A DNA stretch of 64,000 nucleotides from Candidula unifasciata (GCA_905116865.2 CAJHNH020008570.1:270820-334819), one strand, 5' to 3'. Counted from the stretch's first letter, positions 1 to 11,275 are shown. A program made the numbers and translations. Notes: generated by a model from the letters alone, not told the origin.

Positions 1-293
<293 letters not shown>

Positions 294-426
294 AAGACGG
301 CACTAAATAATGTGAGTTTTTTCAGGCAGTACGCAAAGGTGAAGAGTACCGACACCTTGATAAGGCATCACTATTGTCTAACACTACTTTTGTACAACCT
401 TTGTGTTGAGTTTTAGCACCTTCCTC

Positions 427-513
427 CCCCACCCCCCCCCACCCCCACTCCCCTTTTCCTATAAAACAGCAAAAAGTAGTAATAGTAGCAGCAGTCGTAG
501 TAGTAGTAGTAGT

Positions 514-545
<32 letters not shown>

Positions 546-705
546 CAGCAGCAACAACAGTCGTAGTATCAGCAGCAACAGGCGTAGTCGCAGCAGCAGC
601 AGTAGTAGCAGCAGCAGTAGTAGCAGCAGCAGTAGTGGCAGCAGCAGTAGTAGCAGCAGCAGTAGTGGCAGCAGCAGTAGTGGCAGCAGCAGCAATAGCT
701 GTAGC
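427..705. repeat. poly(C) tract and compound (AGC/AGT)n array
   Basis: A C-rich tract is followed from about 475 by an interspersed AGC/AGT/GGC triplet array. It is open in several frames on both strands, giving poly-Ser, poly-Ala or poly-Leu translations, which is expected of a triplet repeat and is not evidence of a gene. Confidence 0.93.
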
Positions 706-1183
706 AGAAGGGGAAGAAAAATACGATCGTGTAGGAAGAGAAGGAGGAGGGAAATGCGGCACCTGTCTAGCAGAAAAGATACAAAAACACTTGGGTTCTC
801 GATTCAAGATAAATATAGCTCAAGCTGGTTTTAGAGATAACATAAACAAGCCACCTGCACAAACTCAACATGGGACACTGTTATTATTGTCCAGGCCCTG
901 AAGAAAGAGCCTCATGTGCGAATTTCATACGTCATGGCTTTTCACTTCAGATAACTCAAGGGCTAACATGTTGAAAACGAACATCGTCACATGCCGGAGG
1001 TCAGAGTTCTACTGTAGAAAGATATTTTATTAATACAATACAGCTGGCAATTATCCGCGGGCCACTTTATTCGCCTCTCGTGCCGAATTAGGTCCTCAGA
1101 CCCCTGTTGAATAGCCCTGACATAAGTCAAAGGTAGATGCGATACATTTTTTGATCAAAACAATCATGATTTGTAAACCCGTT
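706..1183. other. no recognised feature
   Basis: Mixed-composition sequence without a convincing exon, repeat or RNA gene. Confidence 0.5.
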
Positions 1184-1245
1184 GTCTGGGTACTATGGAT
1201 ATCGCAACCCTTCGGCCTTTCACAGAGGCAACCCACCTGATTGTC
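1184..1245 (-). mobile_element. SINE-F tail fragment
   Basis: Contains the stretch GGATATCGCAACCCTTCGGC, the reverse complement of the SINE-F body seen in the full copies near 52125-52945. The tRNA head is missing. Confidence 0.5.
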
Positions 1246-1688
1246 TGATCTGAGCATACGAAACCGAACGCAAAGAAAAAGGAAGAAGATAAATAAAATA
1301 TTTCATTGTGTGCGGGATAGGCTATCAAAATAATCACCACGCCTCAGTTCACATGTGAACTGATTTCCAAACAATCTGCACGTTTGTGTCATTTCTTGTG
1401 TGTTTTATTTTCAGGGTACATAAATTATAAGTCAAACAACTCGTGCTGAACCGTTCACAGGTTTTCGAGATGTCTGTCAAATTGTCAAAGGTTTTAGAAT
1501 ACTTTTGAAACCCGTTATAACCATAGCGCTACGGCTGCTCCCCTTCTGTAAATCATCATCATCATCATCATCATACGTACTGACAGAATAAAAAGTCATG
1601 ATTGTCATCCTCATTGTGTGTCGCAGAGAACTGGCAATCTATTTGCCCATTCCGTTATATTTGAAAAACATGCTCTTCAAGAATTCAA
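1246..1688. other. no recognised feature apart from a short (ATC)n
   Basis: A short ATC run lies at about 1554-1574. Nothing else is recognised. Confidence 0.5.
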
Positions 1689-2046
1689 ATGTAACAGTCT
1701 GCCTTTTGGGTGGACGAGACCCATGCTGTTCAATCTATGGTCTGCTATAGTTCAGTCTATGCCCTACAAGAAAGCCTAAGACGAACGTTGATGAAAGAGG
1801 CCAAAGCTACTGGACTGGATTTTATCCATGATATTGAACTGATTGTACAGGATAAACCAAAATGGGTGGTAGACTGCGAGCCCTATGTGACATATAATAG
1901 CACGATAGGATAATGAGTGAATTAATTATGGATTGTATTTTTATACTGTTGTTGTGTTTGTAGGTGCCCGATGTAAGACGGGCCTGCATGCCCAATTTGT
2001 GACCCTTTGAAAATATACTTTCTTTCGTTCGTTCGTTCGTTTTCGT
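1689..2046 (+). mobile_element. LINE 3' end with (TTCG)n tail
   Basis: The last about 80 bases (GTAAGACGGGCCTGC..., then GTGACCCTTTGAAAAT and repeated TTCG) recur at 48328-48433, 48531-48628 and 57735-57816. The upstream part (GACGAACGTTGAT...) recurs at 46995-47060. A shared 3' sequence ending in a short tandem repeat is typical of RTE-type non-LTR retrotransposons; the clade is an inference. A 67-residue open frame at 1710-1913 may be the decayed end of the element ORF but has no recognisable motif. Confidence 0.55.
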
Positions 2047-2312
2047 TCACCAGCAGTATACATTGGCGGAAAGTCCTTGCTGTTCGCCCATTTCTAGACT
2101 TTTGACTATTTTCAAGAATGTGAATTTTGCGTGTGCACCCGTTTTACATATATGGCTTTTTTGTATGCAGACTGGTGGTTCATGCCTCTCAGGAAGATTC
2201 ACCCCGGCTTCAAAGGAATTCGGGGACTCCTATGACATGCTTGTTAGGGAGGCAGTAGGTCTCTTCTTGTTTTTTCCCCAAAAAAGGGCCTTAGAACACA
2301 CACGAGGGTTGT
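2041..2312 (-). mobile_element. SINE-E copy
   Basis: Shares the SINE-E body with 6186-6470, 20825-21095, 33540-33830 and 50418-50608: a 'GTTCACCAGC' end, a central 'CTCAGG.AGAT.CA' block and a 'GACATGCTT' block. In sense orientation the family ends in (GAA)n; here that tail is replaced by the abutting TTCG tail of the neighbouring LINE. Confidence 0.65.
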
Positions 2313-2861
2313 TTTTATACTATTTCAGCAGACTTTCTCAGAAATAGTTTCAAGTGTTGCCATTTATCCTCATTTGGCTCACAGATGTTCAGTCAATATA
2401 ACAATAAAAAGGCTTTGACTTACTTAAGTTTACAAAAGTTTCAGAAGTCCATTCTTGTTCTGCAACATTTAAAAAATACATCCTGCTTCTTCTATTAAAT
2501 CTGTGAAACTATTTGGGCACTGGATTTTACTACAATCCCAGGTACTTTAGTGGATTACAAGATTTTTAAGCTATGACTATCTCACAAGTTTTTTGTTGCC
2601 TACAATCCATTTCAGGTCTCTGTCACAGACCTTTTTATTTTAAACAAATTCTTGTATAGTCATATCAAGTAACACTTTTATGCTGATACATATAGATGAT
2701 GCAGAGTCTGACATATAAAACAATACTCCATCTACAGAAGTGTATTTCCAACGTGTTTTTTTTTTTTTTTTTCAAAAAGCCCTTTCAGATTGTTTCCTAG
2801 CTGTGACTCCAGTACTTAAAATCTGCAATAATATCGGAGAATAGTCATTCGTTTATTTATT
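2313..2861. other. no recognised feature
   Basis: AT-rich sequence with a T tract at about 2756-2773. No convincing coding segment. Confidence 0.5.
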
Positions 2862-3105
2862 TTAATCATAAGTACTTTTAATATGTGATATACTTTCCTC
2901 TGGAGTTTTGCGAGGGGCTGGTACTTTCACATACAGATAATATGGAAGATCTGGAAAGACAGTTGGATAGGCATCTTTTCTTAGAGCAGGATTCTTTCTT
3001 GGAACTACTCGCTCAAGTCCAGATTTGTCCGTGTATTTATCTGATGCAATAACAACAGACGTACGAAAAAGTTTCACACGTACTACACTGGTTTTTTCCA
3101 GGTGT
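2862..3105 (-). pseudogene. THAP-domain-like C-terminal fragment
   Basis: An open segment of about 80 codons ends at a stop near 2862. Its centre reads LRKDAYPTVFPDLPYYL, which resembles the C-terminal part of THAP zinc-binding domains: a basic stretch followed by the A-V-P-T-hydrophobic-F-P box. The preceding SDKYTDK is where THAP domains usually carry C/S-x-x-H, but the zinc-binding His is not there (K instead) and no upstream C-x-C half is seen in frame; a stop lies just upstream. It could be a decayed exon of a THAP gene or of a P-element-like transposase, or a chance resemblance. There is no visible promoter or clean splice context. Identity is tentative. Confidence 0.35.
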
Positions 3106-3111
3106 CCGGTT

Positions 3112-4199
3112 TTTCAGCTATCTTTCAGCCATCTTGACTTAAAAGAAATTTAAACACACTTATGTATTTACTGGAGTAACATAATTCGACCTACAACCAG
3201 GCACTGAACATTTTGCCAGCAATTTTAATAACATTTAACAATAGCTTAGTTCGAAAATGTAAATAGAAAGCAAGGTAACTAAACAAGTAAAAAAATCGCA
3301 ATTTATCCATTCTCTATCCAGTCCGAAACTATACTCATGCCTGCGCGCACATGTCTGCGCATTTCAGCTGACCGGAACTGTTGCTTGGCACATCTAAAGT
3401 AGGTCTTGAAAAGGGCAATGGACTATTCCGTTAATCACTTACTTGCCCAAATCTCCCTCCCCCACCCCATCTCTGTGTCTCTCTCCCTCCCTCAACAAAA
3501 TGTTCTGACCGTTCTTTTATATACCAATGCAATAAAACAAGAAGAAGAAGAACAAGGAGAAGAAAAAGAATCATAGTCTACGTATACTATACTAGTAACT
3601 TACAACATCATTAATTGCTTACAATGGTTATATCAGCAGACGTGTAATGCGAAACAAAACACGCGCACACGCATCGCCGGCAAAGTAACCTCACCACAAT
3701 CAATAACGGACACAATCAGTGAAATAAGACATAATCAGACAATCCAATCAGGCCGAGAGAAACCATCCAAGAATTTTGGAGGGAGAATATATTAGCCATC
3801 CGTACATGATTGTGATTAGCACTAGCGACCGGCGATAACAGAAAAACCTGGAACATTTTAACGAATCGAATCTCCTGAGCTGTGCAAAAATGGCTTCTTC
3901 GGTAACCTTGAGTTTCACAGTGTTATTTTTGTATATCTTCTTGTTGTTCTTGTCTTTGTTATTGTTCTTATCCTTGTTTTTTTTTTTTTTTCTTGTCATT
4001 GTTACCGTTCTTGTATGTGTTGTTCTGTGTGCTTGTTTGACTTTGTCACTCCTCCTGCCAGAAAGGGGCAGGGCGGTTGGAGCATGGTAACTTTTTCTTT
4101 GGTGCCGTTTTGTGACTTAAGGGTTTCATTCCTAGTTGTTGGCTGACAGACATCCAGATAGATAAACATGTAGTGGAAGTGTGTCTCTGAGTGTGATAG
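3112..4199. other. no recognised feature; short purine and T tracts
   Basis: Contains a GAAGAAG-type tract near 3540-3570 and a T tract near 3978. Short opposing open frames here are low complexity (Phe/Leu or Lys/Asn rich) and are not supported as genes. Confidence 0.5.
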
Positions 4200-4351
4200 A
4201 GTGGGCGTGTGTTTGTGTGTGTGTGTGTGTGTGTGAAGCGTGTGTACACACATGAATTGTCATTCGATTCTGAATGAATGAATGAATGAATGAATGAATG
4301 ATTGAATGAATGAATGAATGAATGAATGAATGAATGAATGAATGAATGAAT
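4200..4351. repeat. (GT)n followed by (GAAT)n
   Basis: A GT tract at about 4208-4236, then from 4271 a nearly perfect tetranucleotide GAAT array with one ATTG interruption. Confidence 0.95.
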
Positions 4352-5336
4352 GGATAGATAGATTGGTGGATAAATGGATAATCTGATTATGTATCTGTCT
4401 GTCCATCTTCCGTCCCTATGCCCGTCTGTGTGTTTATTATTTGCTTATCAACACACGAATACAGATTTCATCTCTGCCTATAGCAAGACTTGTTTTAGAT
4501 GTAGGGATATTACTTATTTGGGTCAGATCCCATCTTCAAAATATTCCCCAACGTGTGGCGACTGATAATCCTAGTTCTGTGTTAATTTACTGTTTTTCTT
4601 TGGCTAAATGTATCGTGTGCATGTTTGGCGACACACCACTTTTGACCTGAAGTTCTTGTCTTTTGAGTATTGCCGATTAAAAGTTGTCTCCTGAATCTTC
4701 TTCTCGTCATACCTCTTTCAGAGCATTAAGAAGGCCATTGCTTTTCATGTACCAACTTAGTATGTATGACTGTCTATCGCTCGCCACTGCCCACTTAAGC
4801 GTTCGCAATGAGAATGAGTTGAGTTCCTTTCTAAGTTCTTTTGGCACCAGCTTCGTCAATGCTTGTTCCAGCAAAAGTCACTGGATAATCTTTGACGTCA
4901 TTCCATATATAGGACTGCAGGTTTATCGATCTGGTGTTGCCGTTAACGGGTGGCCCTATTATACAGTAACTTCTGTAGAGGTTGAACCAGGTATCTGGGA
5001 TCCACCCCGTGGATCTGCCATCCAGACAGAGACACTTTTAATATCAAGACGGTACACATTCAGGTAGCATCTCGAAGGGAACAAACCCGATAACCGATTG
5101 ACGTCATTGAAAAAAAAAAAGTTAAAATCTCAAGTATACTAATACTACAGACGATAATTTTTTAAAAACCAAGGAACTAAAGAAGTATCTTTATTTTCAA
5201 AAATTTGAGAATGAAGCACACAGACCATTTAATATTATGATTTCTTACCTAACACATTTTATAAATAAGGTAGAGAATCAGAGGAACGTCAGGCCGAACG
5301 AACAGAACACTGAGCTCTCCAGATGGAACCGACGGT
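4352..5336. other. no recognised gene
   Basis: An open frame of 127 codons at 4684-5067 has no motif I recognise. Part of it (about 4945-5065) weakly resembles 7850-7960, so it is more likely decayed repeat than coding. Confidence 0.45.
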
Positions 5337-5489
5337 ACACATCGTTAGCAAGGTGCGTTTTTTTTTTTAATGTGAAAAATAAAACCCTTACCTGCACCCT
5401 CCTCGACGACAGCACTGGCCACGCGGCCCTAAATCTTCAGGGTGAAAAAAAAAAACCTGCCTACACAACAAACTTGGTAAATTAAGTCA
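5337..5489 (+). mobile_element. SINE-A body fragment
   Basis: Carries the SINE-A body signature (CTGCAC..., CGACAGCACTGGCCACGCGG, AAATCTTCAGG) found in full copies at 12925-13140 and 24352-24560. The tRNA-like head is absent. Confidence 0.6.
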
Positions 5490-5499
5490 GTAATGGCTG

Positions 5500-5818
5500 G
5501 TTTTGTGTATGTGTGTGTGTATGTGAGTGTGTGTGTGTGTGTGCGTGAGTGCGTTCGTGTGTGTGCGTGCGTGTGTGTGCGTGCGTGTGTGTGTGTGTGT
5601 TTGCGCGCCAGTGTGTGTGCGTGCATGTGTTCGCGCGCCCGTGTGTGTGTATATATATGTGTGTGTGTGTGTGTGCGTGAGTGCGTTCGTGTGTGTGCGT
5701 GCGTGCGTGTGTGTGCGTGCGTGTGTGTGTGTTTGCGCGCCAGTGTGTGTGCGTGCATGTGTTCGCGCGCCCGTGTGTGTGTATATATATGTGTGAGTGT
5801 GTGTGTGTGTGTGTGTGC
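5500..5818. repeat. GT/GC-rich array with internal duplication
   Basis: Alternating purine-pyrimidine DNA (GT, GTGC, GCGC). A block containing GTTCGTGTGTG, TTTGCGCGCCAGTG and GTTCGCGCGCCCGTG then ATATATATGTG occurs twice at a spacing of about 145 bp. Open frames across it (poly Cys/Val/Arg) are repeat artefacts. Confidence 0.95.
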
Positions 5819-5819
5819 A

Positions 5820-6095
5820 GTTAGGCAGCTGGTGTATGCCGCTAGCCTCTTATTTGTGCAGAGCAATCGGCAATCATTAGATGATGTGGTCAAAATCATG
5901 CCAGTCGACTTTCCTTTCCATGATTTTACGTGGAACCTATTTTATGCTGGGTCGATCTGGGAGCCAAGGTCAATGGTGAAAACTAGCAGACGATGTGGAT
6001 TTGAAATCAAGAGCTTTGGACCGACAGCAGAGTGCCTGATCATTACCCCACCACAGTTCCCTCACACATCTCGTGCATTAGTACAGTCCCACGTC
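5820..6095 (-). mobile_element. SINE-B copy, diverged
   Basis: Retains the SINE-B order in reverse: GATGTGGTCA.AATCATGCC, TGGGTCGATCTGGGAGCCAA, then a decayed tRNA-like head. Compare the clearer copy at 13985-14242. Confidence 0.6.
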
Positions 6096-6098
<3 letters not shown>

Positions 6099-6138
<40 letters not shown>

Positions 6139-6139
6139 A
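6099..6139. repeat. poly(C) tract
   Basis: About 40 uninterrupted C residues; length may be an assembly estimate. Confidence 0.95.
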
Positions 6140-6185
6140 CTTTTTAAAGAAAAAACAAATTAGACATGAATAGATAAATTATAAA

Positions 6186-6470
6186 CCTCATTTGGGTTCT
6201 GGGGCCTTATTGTAAGGAAAACAAGAACAGACCCACTGCCAGCTGCAAGGCATGTCATCCAACTGGGAGCTTTCTCTGATTCTATCTGCCTGAAAGGTAA
6301 GGAACCAACAGTCTGTAGACAACTGGGTCAGATCTGTAAAACAGATGTGCACGCAGTACTCAGGTTCTGAAACAGGACTAGAGTCTAGAAGTGGATGAAA
6401 AACCAGAACTGTCGGCCTGAGTTTATATCCGGTGCACAAGAAATCAAAGATGAAGAAGAAGATAAATTAT
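6186..6470 (+). mobile_element. SINE-E copy ending in (GAA)n
   Basis: Sense-strand copy: head with GGTTCTGGGGCC, CAAGGCATGTC, then CTGCCTGAAAGGTAAGGAAC and CCGGTGCACAAG, finishing in GATGAAGAAGAAG. It shows that the natural tail of this family is GAA repeats. Confidence 0.7.
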
Positions 6471-6539
6471 AAACCCTGGAAAGTGCAAGAATTGTTCTTA
6501 CTTGGCTAGCAACTACAAATTGTTAGAATATTGTACAAT

Positions 6540-7140
6540 TGCATCTTGAAGCGGGTTCTTTGTAAAACGTCGCTATCATCACTGTCTGACTGAAAGAAAC
6601 TCGGTCTCTCGCCAGCTCTTCCGTCTCATGCACTTTCATACTCAAGGAGTCACTTAAATCCTGTGCCCATCTTCAAGTTGGTCGGCCCCTGCACCTCCTT
6701 CCTGGTACCATGCCTTCTGCTATAATTTTTTCAAATCTGTCGTGGCGCTTGATCTGACCACAAAATTTCAGCTTCCGAAGCAGGATACTTTTTAATTAGC
6801 TAATCTTCTTTGAGGTTCAGATCTTTTAAAAATGTTGGTGTTTCTCCTCTTTTTCGTCCAAGATATTCTGAGAATCTTTCTATAGCATTTCAGCTCAAAA
6901 GCCCCCATTCTCTTTCTTAAGGACTGGGAAATAGTCCACGACTCACATCCGTATGTAGCCACAAAGAAGATGCATGCTCTCAAAATTCTAATTTTGATTT
7001 TCTTGCTGGTGCTTAACCATTGACGTTTTAGGCTGTTTAATCTTTGCATTGCTGTGACCATCCTCCTTTTAATTTCTGTACAAGTCTATTATGCTTAAAA
7101 TATCCCATCCTAGCCTACTTCTCTTTCGCGATGCATTTTT
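6540..7140 (-). pseudogene. non-LTR retrotransposon ORF2 C-terminal remnant
   Basis: The open segment 7061-6792 reads ...RILRACIFFVATYGCESWT and FELKCYRKILRISWT, the well-known region just after the reverse transcriptase thumb in many metazoan LINEs (YGCE.WT, then R..LRISW). Downstream on the same strand, broken frames continue with LRKLKFCGQIKRHD and GMVPGRRCRGRPT, the usual FGHI.R...GR..GRP motif, then a 3' region that recurs at 34300-34515. No catalytic RT palm is present, so this is a 5'-truncated dead copy. The clade cannot be fixed by eye. Confidence 0.75.
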
Positions 7141-7534
7141 ATTAGACTTCAAATCTTTTTTTCTCATCTATTATTGTAGACATTTTATTATTTGCCAAGT
7201 CTGGTGCTTTGTATAATCTCCATTTCATCATTTCCTCACAGAATTTAAAAAAAAAAAAAAAAAAAAACATGAGATAAGACAACTTGAAAGAAGTCAAAAT
7301 TGTAAAGGGAACTAATCTAAAGCCCGACAAGACTGGTAGTCCCTTGAATAATTCCTCCAGACAGTTACACAATCAGATTATACAAGTTTCAAAAAAGTAA
7401 TGAAATATGGATTTTAAAACTCTTTGAATTCATGTCAGCAATACATACTTTCTGGGGTGGTGCATAGGGCAGAGGTCAAAGCTCTCTATATAAGTGTTGG
7501 ATAAGAGTTCATACTGTTGAAGTAAATTTATTTC
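7141..7534. other. no recognised feature
   Basis: AT-rich, with a poly(A) run at about 7247-7267. Nothing else is recognised. Confidence 0.5.
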
Positions 7535-7725
7535 CAGACTTTTTTTAAAAAAATGATCTTGACTCCCAGGTCGACCCAGCCTTGAGTGGGTACTGGGTGC
7601 AGTCCCTGAAAGTAAAGGCGGCCGGCATGATGCTGACCACATCACCCATCTTGTGCCGATCGGTCCATAAAAATATAGGTCTAGCCTTATATGACCTATA
7701 CCCCGCAGAAGTCGGATGTGTTGAC
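7535..7725 (+). mobile_element. SINE-B copy, head missing
   Basis: Body in sense orientation: ATGATCTTGACTCCCAGG, TCGACCCAGCC, GGCGGCCGGCATGATGC and ACCACATCACCCATC. It begins at the internal A/T-rich linker, so the tRNA head is lost. Confidence 0.7.
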
Positions 7726-7802
7726 CGAAAGGTGCAAATATCGCAGCCATGCTGTAAACGGAAACAACGCAATTACATCTTCGAATGAACGCAGAAGAAG
7801 AA
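7700..7802 (+). mobile_element. SINE-E2 tail with (GAA)n
   Basis: CGGATGTGTTGACC, AATATCGCAGCCATGCTGTA, then GCAGAAGAAGAAGA. The same tail occurs at 28585-28690 and in reverse at 35835-35985 and 37119-37305. Confidence 0.5.
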
Positions 7803-8184
7803 GATATGCCTTTAAGGACCTTTACTTTTTTTGTTACTCCAGACTGCGAGGCTGTCCCGGGGAACCCAGTTTAACTTTTTTCGAAGTTGAACGGGGTATC
7901 TATGATATGACCTGCTAAATTGCCATCCACACTAAGATTTTGCAAAGTTAAGGGTGTCAACCATCTCATAATTTAAAAAATCGACCAAACACTGGCCAGA
8001 AAAATGCTAAAATGGAGGCCTCGTTTTTTAATGCAAACTGCTGGTTCCCCACTTGAGGAACAAGCACGACGACTTCGAAAGAAATACCTATCATTAGTCG
8101 TCTCTTAGGAGATATTTGATAGAAAGCTGCGGTTATCTATTCTTTCGCCACAAATTGAGGACCCGGAATCCACGAGAGTAAGTA
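7803..8184. other. no firm feature
   Basis: About 7850-7960 weakly resembles 4945-5065 and may be a decayed repeat. Nothing else is recognised. Confidence 0.4.
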
Positions 8185-8452
8185 GAAGGATCAAAGGGTA
8201 AATGCTATTGTCTAAAGAAGAGAGGATTGACTTCATTGCATTGGGTCCATATGGCTGGATCTCTCTCCGCAGAACGGCTAGCCGCCTGCCGAGAGCGTCA
8301 CCCAAAATACACATCCCAAAGCTCCAGTGACAATCCTCGAGAATCTCCGTAAAAATTGCCTTCATGAACCGAACAACGGAGCGGTGAATCAACCCGCGAC
8401 CTTCAGAGTGCGAGACAAACCGCTTGACCACTTCACCACAGCACTCCTTCCC
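8185..8452 (-). mobile_element. SINE-C copy
   Basis: Shares order and sequence with 60955-61212: GATTGACTTCATTGCA, CGCAGAACGGCTAGCCGCCTG, ATCTCCGTAAAAATT, and at the right end a reversed tRNA-like head (CGACCTTCAGAGTGCGAGAC...GACCACTTCACCAC). The longest open frame across it is a shadow of the repeat. Confidence 0.65.
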
Positions 8453-8815
8453 CCTCCCCTCCCCATTCTCCCAGTGAAAGGGTTGAGACACCTGAAACGG
8501 CTTCACATGCTACTTATCAGTTGTACCCTGCAGTTATGTACGGGTAAGGAGTACACAAGAACCCGCTCAGTGTGTGTATACAGTGCTGTCAGTAATCACA
8601 CACGTTTAAAGTGTGCACACAATAATCACCTAAATGCTTGTATTGCGCGTAAAATGTTGACATTTCCAGAACAAACCAATGATATGGATTGAAATATTAG
8701 TTTACCTATGTGTTATTTCAAGCACACGGTGCTTGCGGCTGCAACTGCTATTGTAATTTACAGATGAAGCGTTCGGTTCTGTTCACGCACATTCCAGCTT
8801 GTAACTTATTGTTTC
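8453..8815. other. no recognised feature
   Basis: Unique-looking DNA between a SINE and the 44-bp minisatellite. Confidence 0.5.
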
Positions 8816-10270
8816 CTCACTAAAGCTGGTATAAGGAATTACACGTTTATTATGTTCAAGTCACTAAAACTGGTAAAAGGAATTAAGGTTTATTATTTCA
8901 CACGTTTATGGTATAAGGAATTCAAGTCACTAAAACTGGTAAAAGGAATTACACGTTTATTATGTTCAAGTCACTAAAGCTGGTAAAAGGAATTACACGT
9001 TTATTATGTTAGAGTCACTAAAGCTGGTAAAAGGAATTACACGTTTATTATGTTCAAGTCACTAAAGCTGGTAAAAGGAATTACACGTTTATTATGTTCA
9101 AGTCACTAAAGCTGGTAAAAGGAATTACACGTTTATTATGTTTAAGTCAATAAAACTGGTAAAAGGAATTACACGTTTATTATGTTCAAGTCACTAATGC
9201 TGGTATAAGGAATTACACGTTTATTATGTTTAAGTCACTAAAACTGGTAAAAGGAATTACACGTTTATTATGTTCAAGTCACTAAAGCTGGTAAAAGGAA
9301 TTACACGTTTATTATGTTCAAGTCACTAAAGCTGGTAAAAGGAATTACACGTTTATTATGTTCAAGTCACTAAAGGAATGGTTTAACAAGGAAAAGCTGG
9401 TAAACGGAATTACACGTTTATTATGTTCAAGTTTCTAAAGCTGGTGAAAGGAATTACTCGTTTATTATGTTTAAGTCACTAATGCTGGTATAAGGAATTA
9501 CACGTTTATTATGTACAAGTCACTAACGCTGGTAAAAGGAATTACACGTTTATTATGTTCAAGTCAATAAAACTGGTAAAAGGAATTACACGTTTATTTT
9601 GTTCAAGTCACTAATGCTGGTAAAAGGAATTACACGTTTATTATGTTCAAGCCAATAAAACTGGTAAAAGGAATTACACGTTTATTATATTCAAGTCACT
9701 AAAGCTGGTAAAAGGAATTACACGTTTATTATGTTCAAGTCACTAAAGCTGGTAAAAGGAATTACACGTTTATTATGTTCAAGTCACTAAAGCTGGTAAA
9801 CGGAATTACACGTTTATTATGTTCAAGTCACTAAAGCTGGTAAACGGAATTACACGTTTATTATGTTCAAGTCACTAAAGCTGGTAAAAGGAATTACTCG
9901 TTTATTATGTTTAAGTCACTAATGCTGGTATAATGAATTACACGTTTATTATGTTTAAGTCACTAACGCTGGTAAAAGGAATTACTCGTTTATTATGTTC
10001 AAGTCACTGATGATGGTATAAGGAATTACACGTTTATTATGTTCAAGTCACTGATGATGGTATAAGGAATTACACGTTTATTATGTTTAAGTCACTAACG
10101 CTGGTAAAAGGAATTACACGTTTATTATGTTAGAGTAACTAAAGCTGGTAAAAGGAATTACACGTTTATTATGTTAGAGTCCCTAAAGCTGGTATAAGGA
10201 ATTACACGTTTATTATGTTAGAGTCACTAAAGCTGGTAAAAGGAATTACACGTTTATTATGTTTAAGTCA
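8816..10270. repeat. 44-bp minisatellite, about 33 copies
   Basis: Head-to-tail units of 44 bp built around AAGTCACTAAAGCTGGTAAA and GGAATTACACGTTTATTATG. Most units differ by one to three substitutions (AAGCTGG, AATGCTGG, AACGCTGG, TGATGATGG variants). There are irregular units near 8895 and 9375. There are no spacers, so it is not CRISPR-like. No coding role is visible. Confidence 0.97.
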
Positions 10271-10844
10271 AAACCGGCACGGTTATCATACTGGTTTGTT
10301 TGTTTTATTTGTAGTTAGTTTTATCACAAAAGTGATTATTTGTCCCTTTTACTGGTCCACAGTTTTTGATCTCAAATGTTTGGTTCACTCACCGCCAACT
10401 CTAGAAGATTTATAGCTAAAGATGGTCGTGGGTTCACTGACTGATGCTGCTATAATATTGATGCATGAGGGCTTTAGGTTTTTGTGTGTAGATATCCTCT
10501 TCTGGATTTAACGAGATAAGCCCAGCATTTATTGGTTGTCAATAGTTTTACCAGGCCTTGAGCCCAAAGATGTAGTGCCTCATGCCTACTGCATTCCTTG
10601 CAGACCGTACAGGTGAGGATTTATTTTAAAGCTTTCTTTTAGTTTAGTCTCAACTAAAGCATCATTTAAGATCTGCTACTACCCATGTGTCTCAGACAAC
10701 GCCATGATGTAATCCGTTCTTTTTAAATAATAAACATTTGACCGGTTGTTTTAAAATCGTATAGAATGTTTTATGTTCTAATATATATTTTGCCCCGTGA
10801 AAGGAATATACGTACGCTTTATTCTATGTGGATAAGTACGCGAT
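10271..10844. other. no recognised feature
   Basis: AT-rich sequence after the minisatellite. No exon or repeat recognised. Confidence 0.5.
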
Positions 10845-11005
10845 AAGGAAAGATATAAAACCGAACGAAAGGTTTATCAGCGAGCTTCACAATATAACAA
10901 ACACAAACAAAACGTGACCGTTGCGGCTATGAAGCCTTCTTCAGCACATACATGGGACAGACAATACTACACAAATACACAATATCACTTATCTTCGTAT
11001 CTTGA
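10845..11005. mobile_element. element H copy (unclassified repeat with hairpin)
   Basis: Shares with 30413-30545 the string AAAACCGAACGAAAGG..., TTCACAATATAACAAA and AACGTGACCGTTGCGGCTAT then AGCCTTCTTCAGCAC. A short hairpin (GGCT/AGCC) precedes TCTTCAG; read on the - strand this resembles a decayed hammerhead core (CTGAAGA, stem, GCAAC). Class unknown; a Penelope-like terminal repeat is one possibility. Confidence 0.5.
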
Positions 11006-11013
11006 TAGGAGTC

Positions 11014-11275
11014 AGTATGTTGTAGCGGTGAGACGCTGGCTTGCGGATCAGAAGGTCGTCTGTTCAGATCCTGATGAAGCCGGACTTTTTTTTTTTTTTC
11101 AAAAATGACCTTGGCTCCCAGGTCGACCCAGTCTCAAATGGATGCCACATGAAGCCCTGGGGAGTGAAGGCGACCGGAGGGATGTTTACCACATCACTCT
11201 TCGAGTGCCGATTGGTCTATAAATTTTAGGTTTAGCCCTATATACCCAGTACGACTAAAGATGTGAAAAAGGGTA
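11014..11275 (+). mobile_element. SINE-B copy, full length
   Basis: Starts with a tRNA-like head (TTGTAGCGGTGAGACGCTGG, TGCGGATCAGAAGGTCGTC, and a B-box-like GTTCAGATCC). A T-rich linker follows, then the body (GACCTTGGCTCCCAGGTCGA, TTTACCACATCACTC, CGAGTGCCGATTGGTCTATA) and TTTAGCCCTATATACCC. The head supports RNA polymerase III ancestry. Confidence 0.8.

Noticed and set aside
403..834. Poly-Ser/Ala/Leu open frames on both strands
   Set aside because: They are translations of the AGC/AGT triplet array; no unique flanking coding sequence or splice logic.
4684..5067. 127-codon open frame
   Set aside because: No motif; its 3' part weakly resembles 7850-7960, so it may be an old repeat. The similarity is too weak to define a family.
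5429..6173. Cys/Val and His/Thr-rich open frames
   Set aside because: GT repeat translations joined to a SINE and a poly(C) tract.
8105..8506. 133-codon minus-strand open frame
   Set aside because: It lies across a SINE-C copy whose homologue at 60955-61212 does not keep the frame.
8816..10270. CRISPR-like regular repeats
   Set aside because: Head-to-tail 44-bp units without unique spacers; eukaryotic minisatellite.
10914..11229. Short frames over element H and SINE-B
   Set aside because: They cross element boundaries and contain homopolymer translation; shadows of repeats.
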